In this document: positions 1-5,515 of the stretch, in pieces | Position numbering within the stretch: the stretch's first letter is position 1 | How the letters are laid out: the number at the start of each line of letters is the position of its first letter | Source of the DNA: an uncultured Limosilactobacillus sp. | GTDB lineage: Bacteria > Bacillota > Bacilli > Lactobacillales > Lactobacillaceae | Reading direction: 5' to 3' | Assembly: GCA_944326735.1 (NCBI GenBank) | Contig: CALVFC010000055.1 | Coordinates: 1 to 8,276 of the forward strand | DNA: 8,276 nucleotides | Translations under genes and position numbers: made by a program | Notes under the pieces: model-generated | Told to the model about the DNA's origin: nothing | Database searches by the model: none | Seen by the model: only the letters and a program-made list of their open reading frames with translations

Positions 1-1489
1 GGCCAAGCTTGATATCGGTCCCCCGTCCGGCCATGTTAGTAGCGATCGTAACCGCACCCTTTTGACCAGCGTTCTTGATAATATCGGCTTCCTTGGCGTG
101 GTTCTTCGCGTTCAAAACAACGTGCGGAATATGTGCCTGATCCAAGAGGTGGGACAGGTATTCAGAAGTTTCAACCGCAACGGTCCCGACCAGAATTGGT
201 TGACCCTTGGCATGTAACTTCTTAATCCGTTCAACAACCGCATGAAACTTGCTCTTCAGTGTTGGATACAGCAGGTCAGGCTCATCCTTCCGAATAACTG
301 GTTTGTTAGTTGGAATGGTGATGGTTTCCATGTTATAGATTTCCCGGAATTCTTCTTGTTCGGTCTTTGCCGTCCCGGTCATTCCGGCCAACTTACTGTA
401 CATCCGGAATAAGTTCTGGTAAGTGATGTTAGCCATGGTCTTGTTTTCTTCCTGGATTTGGACACCTTCCTTGGCTTCAATCGCCTGGTGCAACCCATCG
501 GAGAAACGCCGACCTTGCATAACACGTCCAGTAAAGGAATCAACGATTAAGACTTCGCCGTCAGTAACCACGTAATCCTTATCCTTCAACATAATGTAAT
601 TGGCCCGCAAAGCCTGGTCCAGGTGGTGGGTCAAAGCTGTGTTTTCAGGATCATAGAGGTTCTTAAGGTTAAAGTACTTTTCAGCCTTCTGAATTCCCGT
701 ATCGGTCAAGGCAACCGTCTTAGATTCCAGGTCAATCTTGTAGTCAACTTCGTTCTTCAAAGTCTTAACAAAACGATCGGCTTGCTTGTACAGCTTAGAT
801 GTTCCCGTACCAGGACCCGAAATAATCAATGGGGTCCGCGCTTCATCAATTAAAATGGAATCCACTTCATCAACTAAAGCGTAGTTCAATCCCCGTTGAA
901 CCTGGTCTTCTTTGTAAACGGCCATGTTATCACGCAAGTAATCGAACCCAATTTCACTGTTGGTCGAGTACATAATGTCAGCCTTATAAGCCTCGCGTTT
1001 TTGTTCAGGGCTCATTTCAGAGTTGTTAACCCCAACGCTGCAGCCTAACCAGTTATACAGCTGGCCCATTTCAGTTGCATCACGTTTGGACAGGTATTCG
1101 TTAACCGTAATAACGTGAACACCCTTCCCCGAAATGGCATTCAGGTATACGGGCATTGTCGCCGTCAACGTCTTCCCTTCACCAGTCTTCATTTCGGCAA
1201 TGTTACCTTCGTGGAGCACAATTCCACCCATGATCTGGACATGGAATGGATACAGACCCAAGACCCGCTTAGCACCTTCACGGGCAACCGCAAAAGCTTC
1301 TGGAAGCATATGGTCCAGTGTTTCACCTTTTTGGTACCGTTGACGGAATTCTTCCGTTTTTGCCTTTAATTGATCATCACTTAAAGCCGCCATTGGTTTG
1401 GCGTATTTTTCGACTTTATTTGCGATCTTATTAATCCGCCGTAATTCACGGCGATCGCTTTCAATCCACTTTTTAAGAATATTGGCCAT
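1..1489 (-). CDS. secA: Protein translocase subunit SecA, N-terminal part (cut by left edge)
   Basis: SecA is the ATPase motor that pushes preproteins through the SecYEG channel at the cytoplasmic membrane. The frame is open from the ATG at 1489 down to the left edge and gives 496 residues, beginning [14 protein letters not shown]; the usual length is about 790-840, so the C-terminal part lies outside. Visible signatures are Walker A MKTGEGKT (about residues 100-107), [15 protein letters not shown] (about 174-188), the Walker B region [14 protein letters not shown] (about 208-220), [12 protein letters not shown] in the middle, and helicase motif [15 protein letters not shown], at the window edge. 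The start is supported by an AGGAAGGA ribosome binding site at 1497-1504, 7 bases from the ATG. It lies downstream of hpf in the same orientation but behind a terminator, and has its own promoter. No frameshift or in-frame stop is seen. Identification is essentially certain. Confidence 0.98.
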   Translation of the reverse strand, partial: MANILKKWIESDRRELRRINKIANKVEKYAKPMAALSDDQLKAKTEEFRQRYQKGETLDHMLPEAFAVAREGAKRVLGLYPFHVQIMGGIVLHEGNIAEMKTGEGKTLTATMPVYLNAISGKGVHVITVNEYLSKRDATEMGQLYNWLGCSVGVNNSEMSPEQKREAYKADIMYSTNSEIGFDYLRDNMAVYKEDQVQRGLNYALVDEVDSILIDEARTPLIISGPGTGTSKLYKQADRFVKTLKNEVDYKIDLESKTVALTDTGIQKAEKYFNLKNLYDPENTALTHHLDQALRANYIMLKDKDYVVTDGEVLIVDSFTGRVMQGRRFSDGLHQAIEAKEGVQIQEENKTMANITYQNLFRMYSKLAGMTGTAKTEQEEFREIYNMETITIPTNKPVIRKDEPDLLYPTLKSKFHAVVERIKKLHAKGQPILVGTVAVETSEYLSHLLDQAHIPHVVLNAKNHAKEADIIKNAGQKGAVTIATNMAGRGTDIKLG

Positions 1490-1514
1490 AAAAGCGTCCT
1501 TCCTAAATTTGATT

Positions 1515-1543
1515 GCTTGATTAGTTTTTTGCGCTACTCAAGC
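1515..1543 (-). promoter_or_regulatory. Imperfect hairpin in the secA 5' leader
   Basis: On the transcribed minus strand, GCTTGAGTAG pairs with CTAATCAAGC: nine base pairs with one mismatch, around a nine-base A-rich loop. It ends about 10 bases before the secA ribosome binding site. No U-run follows on either strand, so it is not an intrinsic terminator. A role in RNA stability or translation control is only inference. Confidence 0.45.
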
Positions 1544-1571
1544 CAATTATGATTTATATTCTAACCTTAAT

Positions 1572-1600
1572 ATTTTAACACGCTTAGAGTGGAATGAAAA
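1572..1600 (-). promoter_or_regulatory. Predicted promoter of secA (extended -10)
   Basis: Reading the minus strand, a -35-like TTTTCA (1595-1600) is followed after 17 bases by TAAAAT (1572-1577), with TGT directly before it, which makes an extended -10 of the TGnTATAAT type. It sits between the hpf terminator and the secA start and would give a leader of about 75 bases. The sigma factor is inferred to be the housekeeping one. Confidence 0.6.
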
Positions 1601-1616
1601 TGAAACGCTCATCATT

Positions 1617-1651
1617 TAAAACAAAAAAGACTGCGGATCAATCCCGCAGTC
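1617..1651 (-). terminator. Rho-independent terminator of hpf
   Basis: The minus strand reads GACTGCGG, a seven-base loop, then CCGCAGTC and TTTTTTGTTTT. This is a perfect 8-bp GC-rich stem with a U-tract, starting 11 bases past the hpf stop codon. It separates hpf from secA transcription. Confidence 0.92.
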
Positions 1652-1662
1652 CAGTAGTTAAT

Positions 1663-2205
1663 TTATTCGGCTTCAATCAGACCATACCGGCCGTCCTTAC
1701 GACGGTAAACGATGCTTGTCCCGTTAGTACCAGCATCTTGGAATACAAAGAAGTCATGCCCAAGCATGTCCATTTGCAGAACCGCTTCTTCTGGGTCCAT
1801 TGGCTTCAATGAAATTTGCTTAGTCCGAACGATCTTCAAATCGTCATCACTAGCTTCGTCATCATCGGAAGGTACAAATTCAATGTTCTTCAGACCCTTT
1901 TCACGGGATTTCCGGTTAACCTTGGTCTTGTACTTCCGAATTTGCCGTTCCAACTTATCCGTTACTAGATCAACACTTCCGTACATATCGTTGGAAGTTT
2001 CTTCAGCACGTAAAGTTAAGTATGGTAATGGGATAGTCACTTCTACTTTGTAAGTACGGCTTGGGTATACCTTTAAGTTCACATGTGCAGTAGCTTCAAC
2101 ACTATCCTCAAAGAACTTTTGCAGTTTGCTGATCCGCTTTACCACATAATCACGGATTGAATCAGTAACTTCGATGTTTTCGCCACGAATATTGAACTTT
2201 AACAT
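1663..2205 (-). CDS. hpf: Ribosome hibernation promoting factor, long form (HPF/YvyD family)
   Basis: Long HPF binds the 30S subunit and pairs 70S ribosomes into inactive 100S dimers when growth stops, protecting them until nutrients return. The 180 residues have the expected two-part build. An S30AE ribosome-binding domain covers about 1-105 (MLKFNIRGENIEVTDSIRDY at the start). An acidic linker follows around 112-123 (SDDDEASDDD). The C-terminal dimerisation domain, about 124-180, contains RTKQISLKPMDPEEAVLQM, LGHDFFVF and the end YRRKDGRYGLIE. The ATG follows an AAAGGAGA ribosome binding site at 2214-2221. It lies downstream of comFC in the same direction with 132 bases between, has its own consensus-like promoter, and ends at a strong terminator. 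Length and both domains match the Firmicutes long form rather than the short enterobacterial HPF. Confidence 0.96.
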   Translation of the reverse strand: MLKFNIRGENIEVTDSIRDYVVKRISKLQKFFEDSVEATAHVNLKVYPSRTYKVEVTIPLPYLTLRAEETSNDMYGSVDLVTDKLERQIRKYKTKVNRKSREKGLKNIEFVPSDDDEASDDDLKIVRTKQISLKPMDPEEAVLQMDMLGHDFFVFQDAGTNGTSIVYRRKDGRYGLIEAE

Positions 2206-2224
2206 TGTACTTCTCTCCTTTCAG

Positions 2225-2253
2225 TCAAGCTATTGGCTTGATCTGATATCAGA
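2225..2253 (-). promoter_or_regulatory. Two adjacent inverted repeats in the hpf leader
   Basis: Between promoter and ribosome binding site lie a perfect 12-base palindrome TCTGATATCAGA (2242-2253) and a hairpin TCAAGC-caata-GCTTGA (2225-2241, minus strand, 6-bp stem, 5-base loop). The hairpin ends 4 bases before the AAAGGAGA ribosome binding site. They could form leader RNA structure or a protein site. No known family is recognised. Confidence 0.4.
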
Positions 2254-2281
2254 AGGACCACTCTTCTCATATCCTGTCTCT

Positions 2282-2310
2282 ATTATAGATTAGTTCAGTG
2301 TCAGACACAA
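2282..2310 (-). promoter_or_regulatory. Predicted promoter of hpf
   Basis: The minus strand carries TTGTGT (2305-2310), a 17-base spacer and a perfect TATAAT (2282-2287). A palindrome GTGTC-T-GACAC (2298-2308) overlaps the -35 element and start of the spacer, a position where a repressor could act. The leader would be about 70 bases. Using a separate promoter would let hpf be expressed independently of the competence genes upstream. Confidence 0.7.
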
Positions 2311-2337
2311 ATCCTTCTAGTGATCATTTACTGATTC

Positions 2338-3018
2338 TTAACGCGCTAATGATAAAGTCTTCACATTTTGGCATCCCGCTTGCCACAAGAGGTCTGCTGC
2401 GTGGTATATGGTTCGGCCAGTCGTATAAACATCATCGACCAACAGAATGCGTTGACCAGTAACACGTGCCCCCTTGCTTAATTTAAATGGTTGTTCGCTA
2501 GTTAACCGTTCCTGTCGCGTTCGTGACGACTGCCGCCCCTTATGAGCGTCAATCGTGACCAGTAACTGGTGGAACGGCACCCCTTCCAGAAAGCCCTCAA
2601 CTTGATTGAAGCCCCGCGTCTGTATAGTAGTTTTCGAGTCGGGAATCGGTACTAAAAGTTCATATTCTTCCTGTTTAATTGCTGTTTGCATTACTTGTTG
2701 AAATACCATTCGCAGTTGATATAAACCTTGGAATTTATACAGGCGCATGTACTCTGCCATCGCTTCATTGTAATGAAACAGTGGGCGGTGGTGCAGAAAC
2801 TGGCCGTACTTATTCTGCCATGCCTGACATTCACTACAAAGTGGTTCATCATCGATTGAATGCCCACAACCCGGGCAACACCGTGCGTCTAAATGGTAAG
2901 CACTAAAACGTGCCCGACAGTCATCGCATATTACTTCCTGGTGACGAGCAATTGGCAAGAACAGTTCAGTCATACAGAAGTGCACATTTAATTGCCGGCT
3001 ACAAAGAAGACAATTCAT
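2338..3018 (-). CDS. comFC: ComFC, late competence protein (phosphoribosyltransferase fold)
   Basis: ComFC works with the ComFA helicase on the cytoplasmic side of the DNA uptake apparatus during natural transformation. The 226 residues show an N-terminal cysteine-rich, probably zinc-binding part (C3/C6, C31/C34, C48/C51, C61/C64) and a C-terminal phosphoribosyltransferase domain. That domain carries LLVPIPDSKTTIQTRGFNQ (about 121-139) and the PRPP-binding loop ILLVDDVYTTGRT (191-203). The start overlaps the end of comFA by 20 bases. No good ribosome binding site is close to it (GGAAGG lies 15 bases upstream), so translation is probably coupled to comFA. The start is kept because MNCLLC supplies the first CxxC pair conserved in the family. 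The gene is full length with no break. Its exact biochemical activity is not established as far as I know. Confidence 0.94.
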   Translation of the reverse strand: MNCLLCSRQLNVHFCMTELFLPIARHQEVICDDCRARFSAYHLDARCCPGCGHSIDDEPLCSECQAWQNKYGQFLHHRPLFHYNEAMAEYMRLYKFQGLYQLRMVFQQVMQTAIKQEEYELLVPIPDSKTTIQTRGFNQVEGFLEGVPFHQLLVTIDAHKGRQSSRTRQERLTSEQPFKLSKGARVTGQRILLVDDVYTTGRTIYHAADLLWQAGCQNVKTLSLAR

Positions 3019-4339
3019 GCCGTAAGCGCCGTCCCTTCCGATTCATCAAGCTGATTTGGCGACGAGCATCATTAACAGAACGTGACAGTGCCCCTACCCA
3101 AAAGGCCACTGTTCCCGTTGGTCGGGTAACAGACCGCCCAGCTCGTCCCGCAATCTGCACCAGTGCAGAAGATGAAAAAACAGCGTCATCGGCTCCCAAT
3201 ACATAGACATCAATCTCTGGAAAAGTAACCCCCCGTTCCAAAATGGAGGTGGTAATTAAGAAATCATAATCACCATTCCGCATTGCTTGCACCTTTTCAA
3301 TCCGTTGGGGATCAGCAGCGTAAACGGTCGTAAATTTGCTTTCTGTGAGGTAACGGCGCAGTACTTGTTCAACCAGTGGTAAGTCATCAATATGAGGGAT
3401 AAATAACAGGCACTGGTGGCGAGCACGTAAAGTGGCCTTAATTGATTGGATGAGCGTTAGGGGCAGCATTCCGCGCTCCATGTTTCGCCGCCATCGTGGA
3501 GCGAGATTTACCTTGATTTGCGGTAACAAATAACCATGATAACGCAATGGCAAGTAATGTGCCTGCAGCTGGTGACGGTGAATTTGCTGTTCCAACGCCC
3601 TCCCCGGTGTCGCGGTCATAAACAGAATTCCTCCAGACCTTTTGACTGCATTATTAGTGGCAAATAATAGGGCCTGGTTAGCAGCGTATGGGAATGAATC
3701 GACCTCGTCCACAATTAGATTGTCAAACGCGTGGTAAAAACGCAGTAATTGATGAGTGGTACATATTGTCAATTGGCGATATTCATAAGGATCATCGTTA
3801 CGCCCATGTAGCAAAGCAACAGGGATATTAGCGAATGCCGCCTGTAACCGGGGAAATAATTCTAGACAGACGTCGACGCGCGGTGAAGCGATGGCAACCC
3901 GTTCACCACGCGCCAATGCGTGAGCAATACCGGCAAAAATCATTTCCGTTTTTCCGGCACCCGTAACGGCCCATAACAGTTGCCGCTGGTGGTTAGCCAT
4001 TCCCCGATCAATTGCCTGTGAAACGCGTTTCTGCAGTGGTGATAGTTGCCCTGACCATGTTAAAATCGAAGTTGGCAGAGTAAAGTGATTGGGTTCGTCC
4101 AGGTGCCCATAGTATTCTAATGACGACGCGCGCCCTAAATTAAAGCAGACCGGACAATAGTAGTGATTATTGGGAAGCTGACTATTGTCCCAACTACTGG
4201 TTTGACCACAACGATAACAATAAATGCTGTCGCCATTTCTTTTAACGGTTGGCATAATTTTTAAATTGGGGATGCTGATGTGCTGAACCTCTTCAGCAGT
4301 CAGTAGTACTCGTCGTCCATAAAAATCTGTTTCCTGCAT
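2999..4339 (-). CDS. comFA: ComFA, ATP-dependent DNA helicase/translocase of competence
   Basis: ComFA is a superfamily 2 helicase-like ATPase thought to drive incoming single-stranded DNA into the cytoplasm through ComEC. The 446 residues carry a four-cysteine zinc finger (C41/C44 and C62/C65, YCYRCG and YCPVCF). The ATPase motifs follow in order: Walker A AVTGAGKTEM (about 124-133), motif Ia ASPRVDV (151-157), Walker B DEVD (211-214), TATPGR (242-247), motif V TTSILERGVTF (363-373) and motif VI QIAGRAGR (395-402). Length agrees with the family. The ATG at 4339 follows a GAGGGGG ribosome binding site with about 6 bases spacing. It is first in a comFA-comFC unit. All catalytic motifs are intact, so the protein should be functional; whether the strain is transformable cannot be judged here. 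Confidence 0.96.
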   Translation of the reverse strand: MQETDFYGRRVLLTAEEVQHISIPNLKIMPTVKRNGDSIYCYRCGQTSSWDNSQLPNNHYYCPVCFNLGRASSLEYYGHLDEPNHFTLPTSILTWSGQLSPLQKRVSQAIDRGMANHQRQLLWAVTGAGKTEMIFAGIAHALARGERVAIASPRVDVCLELFPRLQAAFANIPVALLHGRNDDPYEYRQLTICTTHQLLRFYHAFDNLIVDEVDSFPYAANQALLFATNNAVKRSGGILFMTATPGRALEQQIHRHQLQAHYLPLRYHGYLLPQIKVNLAPRWRRNMERGMLPLTLIQSIKATLRARHQCLLFIPHIDDLPLVEQVLRRYLTESKFTTVYAADPQRIEKVQAMRNGDYDFLITTSILERGVTFPEIDVYVLGADDAVFSSSALVQIAGRAGRSVTRPTGTVAFWVGALSRSVNDARRQISLMNRKGRRLRHELSSL

Positions 4340-4359
4340 AACTCAACCCCCTCACTAGC

Positions 4360-4374
4360 TATAAACGAAAAAAA
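4360..4374. promoter_or_regulatory. Shared control element in the comFA/yigZ divergent region
   Basis: The 63 bases between the two start codons contain TATAAACGAAAAAAA. On the plus strand TATAAA (4360-4365) could be the -10 of yigZ, though no good -35 is seen. On the minus strand the same bases read as a T-run followed by CGTTTATA. This loosely resembles late-competence (ComX/SigH-type) boxes as I remember them (streptococcal TACGAATA), matching only in part. The overlap means the two promoters may compete. Assignment to a sigma factor is tentative. Confidence 0.35.
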
Positions 4375-4402
4375 TCACTTTTTGCACGTAAGGAAGTTAA
4401 AA

Positions 4403-5047
4403 ATGTCAGAACCATTTCTCACCATTAGTAAAAATACCAGTTTTGAAATGACCATCAAAAAATCACGCTTCATTTGTACCATTGCCCGCATTCAAAATGA
4501 AGACGAAGCCCAAAAGCTAATTACCCAAGTTAGTGCTGACAACCGCAAGGCCAACCATAACTGCTTTGCCTATATGATAGGAGATCGTGACCAGGTCCAA
4601 CGGGAAAGCGATAATGGCGAACCAAGTGGAACAGCGGGCGTGCCAATTCTCGAAGCACTCCAGTTGGCCAAAATTCATAACGTTATTGCCATTGTGACCC
4701 GTTACTTTGGTGGCATTAAGCTCGGCGCTGGCGGCTTAATTCGGGCATATAGCAATGTCACCACTAATGCCATTCACCAAGCAGGCTTAGTACAGCGGGT
4801 CAAGCAAATGACTTTAGCAATCACTTCATCATATGCTCAACATAACCAACTAACCTACTATCTACAGGAACACAATATTCAGGTTGCCGATGAACAATAT
4901 GCAGTCGATGTCACTACCAGTGTTTACGTCGACCAGGACAAGCTAAAATCATTAATAGCCGACTTAACTAACCAGTTCAACGACCAACTGACGATTACTA
5001 AGGGCACAGAACGTTATAATGAAGTCCCCTATCAAACAACGGATTAA
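4403..5047 (+). CDS. yigZ: YigZ/YvyE-family protein (IMPACT family, UPF0029)
   Basis: This family is related to eukaryotic IMPACT and has an N-terminal UPF0029 domain with a ribosomal protein S5 domain 2-like fold, and a small C-terminal DUF1949 domain. A nucleic-acid or translation-related role has been proposed but the bacterial function is not settled. The 214 residues show the family signatures DNGEPSGTAG (about 70-79) and VTRYFGGIKLGAGGLIRAY (about 98-116), with RFICTIARI near the start. The ATG at 4403 is chosen because an AAGGAAG ribosome binding site (4390-4396) lies 6 bases before it. A TTG seven codons upstream (4382) would begin before that site and is less likely. The gene is divergent from comFA, a neighbourhood also known in Bacillus, where yvyE lies near comF. 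Confidence 0.92.
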   Translation: MSEPFLTISKNTSFEMTIKKSRFICTIARIQNEDEAQKLITQVSADNRKANHNCFAYMIGDRDQVQRESDNGEPSGTAGVPILEALQLAKIHNVIAIVTRYFGGIKLGAGGLIRAYSNVTTNAIHQAGLVQRVKQMTLAITSSYAQHNQLTYYLQEHNIQVADEQYAVDVTTSVYVDQDKLKSLIADLTNQFNDQLTITKGTERYNEVPYQTTD

Positions 5048-5084
5048 ATAAAATAACTCAGTGTTCCAAGATGGATCACTGAGT
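5048..5084 (-). terminator. Terminator between yigZ and the small membrane gene
   Basis: ACTCAGTG (5056-5063) pairs perfectly with CACTGAGT (5077-5084), with three more inner pairs past one mismatch and a five-base loop. On the minus strand the stem is followed by TATTTTATTTAA, so it fits as the terminator of the small membrane gene, 9 bases past its stop codon. On the plus strand no U-run follows, so it would stop yigZ transcripts less well. Confidence 0.75.
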
Positions 5085-5093
5085 CACTGACAT

Positions 5094-5351
5094 TTAAAGA
5101 ACCGCTTCAACAATGTTTAAAATCACGATTAGTCCAAGTAAGGCAGTTACCAGAATGACAACCCGTTTAGCACGGCGGTCACCAGCCTGGAGTGCTGACC
5201 AGTGGCTAGTCACGAGGGCAGCTAATAGGCAGGCACAACCAATAATGCCCATTAATCCAGAGTGGAAGCTAGCATGTTTAATAGAAAAGCTGGCAACTAG
5301 GAAGAGCCCGATAACGAGCAACAACGGGCTGGTGAGTCTCTTAAAATTCAT
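5094..5351 (-). CDS. Small three-helix membrane protein, unknown function
   Basis: I do not recognise this 85-residue protein. It is strongly hydrophobic with three likely membrane segments at about 8-23, 32-50 and 63-84, short basic stretches at the N-terminus (MNFKR) and between helices 2 and 3 (GDRRAKR), and no cysteine motif or catalytic residue set. The basic loop suggests that it faces the cytoplasm, putting the N-terminus outside if the three-helix reading holds, though the basic N-terminus argues the other way. A GAAAGGAA ribosome binding site (5358-5365) 6 bases before the ATG, a TATAAT box upstream and terminators on both sides argue that it is a real single-gene transcript. It is convergent with yigZ. 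Nothing in the context gives a function. Confidence 0.78.
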   Translation of the reverse strand: MNFKRLTSPLLLVIGLFLVASFSIKHASFHSGLMGIIGCACLLAALVTSHWSALQAGDRRAKRVVILVTALLGLIVILNIVEAVL

Positions 5352-5393
5352 AGTTAATTCCTTTCGATCGGGGTTATGGCATCAGTTAATAAC

Positions 5394-5399
5394 ATTATA
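5394..5399 (-). promoter_or_regulatory. Probable -10 element of the small membrane protein gene
   Basis: A perfect TATAAT on the minus strand lies 42 bases upstream of the ATG. The -35 position at 17 bases distance reads TAGAGC, a poor match that falls within the adjacent terminator hairpin, so promoter strength is uncertain. Confidence 0.5.
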
Positions 5400-5407
5400 G
5401 CGTAGTA

Positions 5408-5458
5408 CACAAAGGGCTCTAGTGTTCGGGGAATCCGAGCGCTAGAGCCCTCTTTGTG
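5408..5458 (-). terminator. Long hairpin, likely terminator of the potassium importer transcript
   Basis: CACAAAGGGCTCTAG (5408-5422) pairs with CTAGAGCCC plus TTTGTG (5442-5450 and 5453-5458) with a two-base bulge. The pairing continues inward (GTTCGG with CCGAGC, including a G-U wobble) to a short loop. It lies 57 bases past the importer stop codon. The following T-rich stretch is modest on both strands (CCCTTTGTGT on minus, CCCTCTTTGTG on plus), so it may act in either direction but is not a textbook U-tract. The stretch 5459-5515 between stop and hairpin holds nothing I can identify. Confidence 0.65.
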
Positions 5459-5515
5459 CTTGTGGGTGGTGTGAAGATGAAGTCATAAATAACATCTGTC
5501 GCGCGCCCTTTGTAT

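Noticed and set aside
1115..1369. Plus-strand reading frames inside secA and other genes (for example 1115-1369, 1712-2053, 2910-3206, 5113-5400)
   Set aside because: They are antisense to conserved genes, have no ribosome binding sites or recognisable domains, and vary with the codon use of the real gene.
4382..4402. TTG start extending yigZ by seven codons
   Set aside because: The ribosome binding site AAGGAAG lies inside this extension and is well placed for the ATG at 4403; no ribosome binding site precedes the TTG.
5048..5093. An intrinsic terminator for yigZ on the plus strand
   Set aside because: The hairpin is there, but no U-run follows on the plus strand; the T-rich side belongs to the minus strand.
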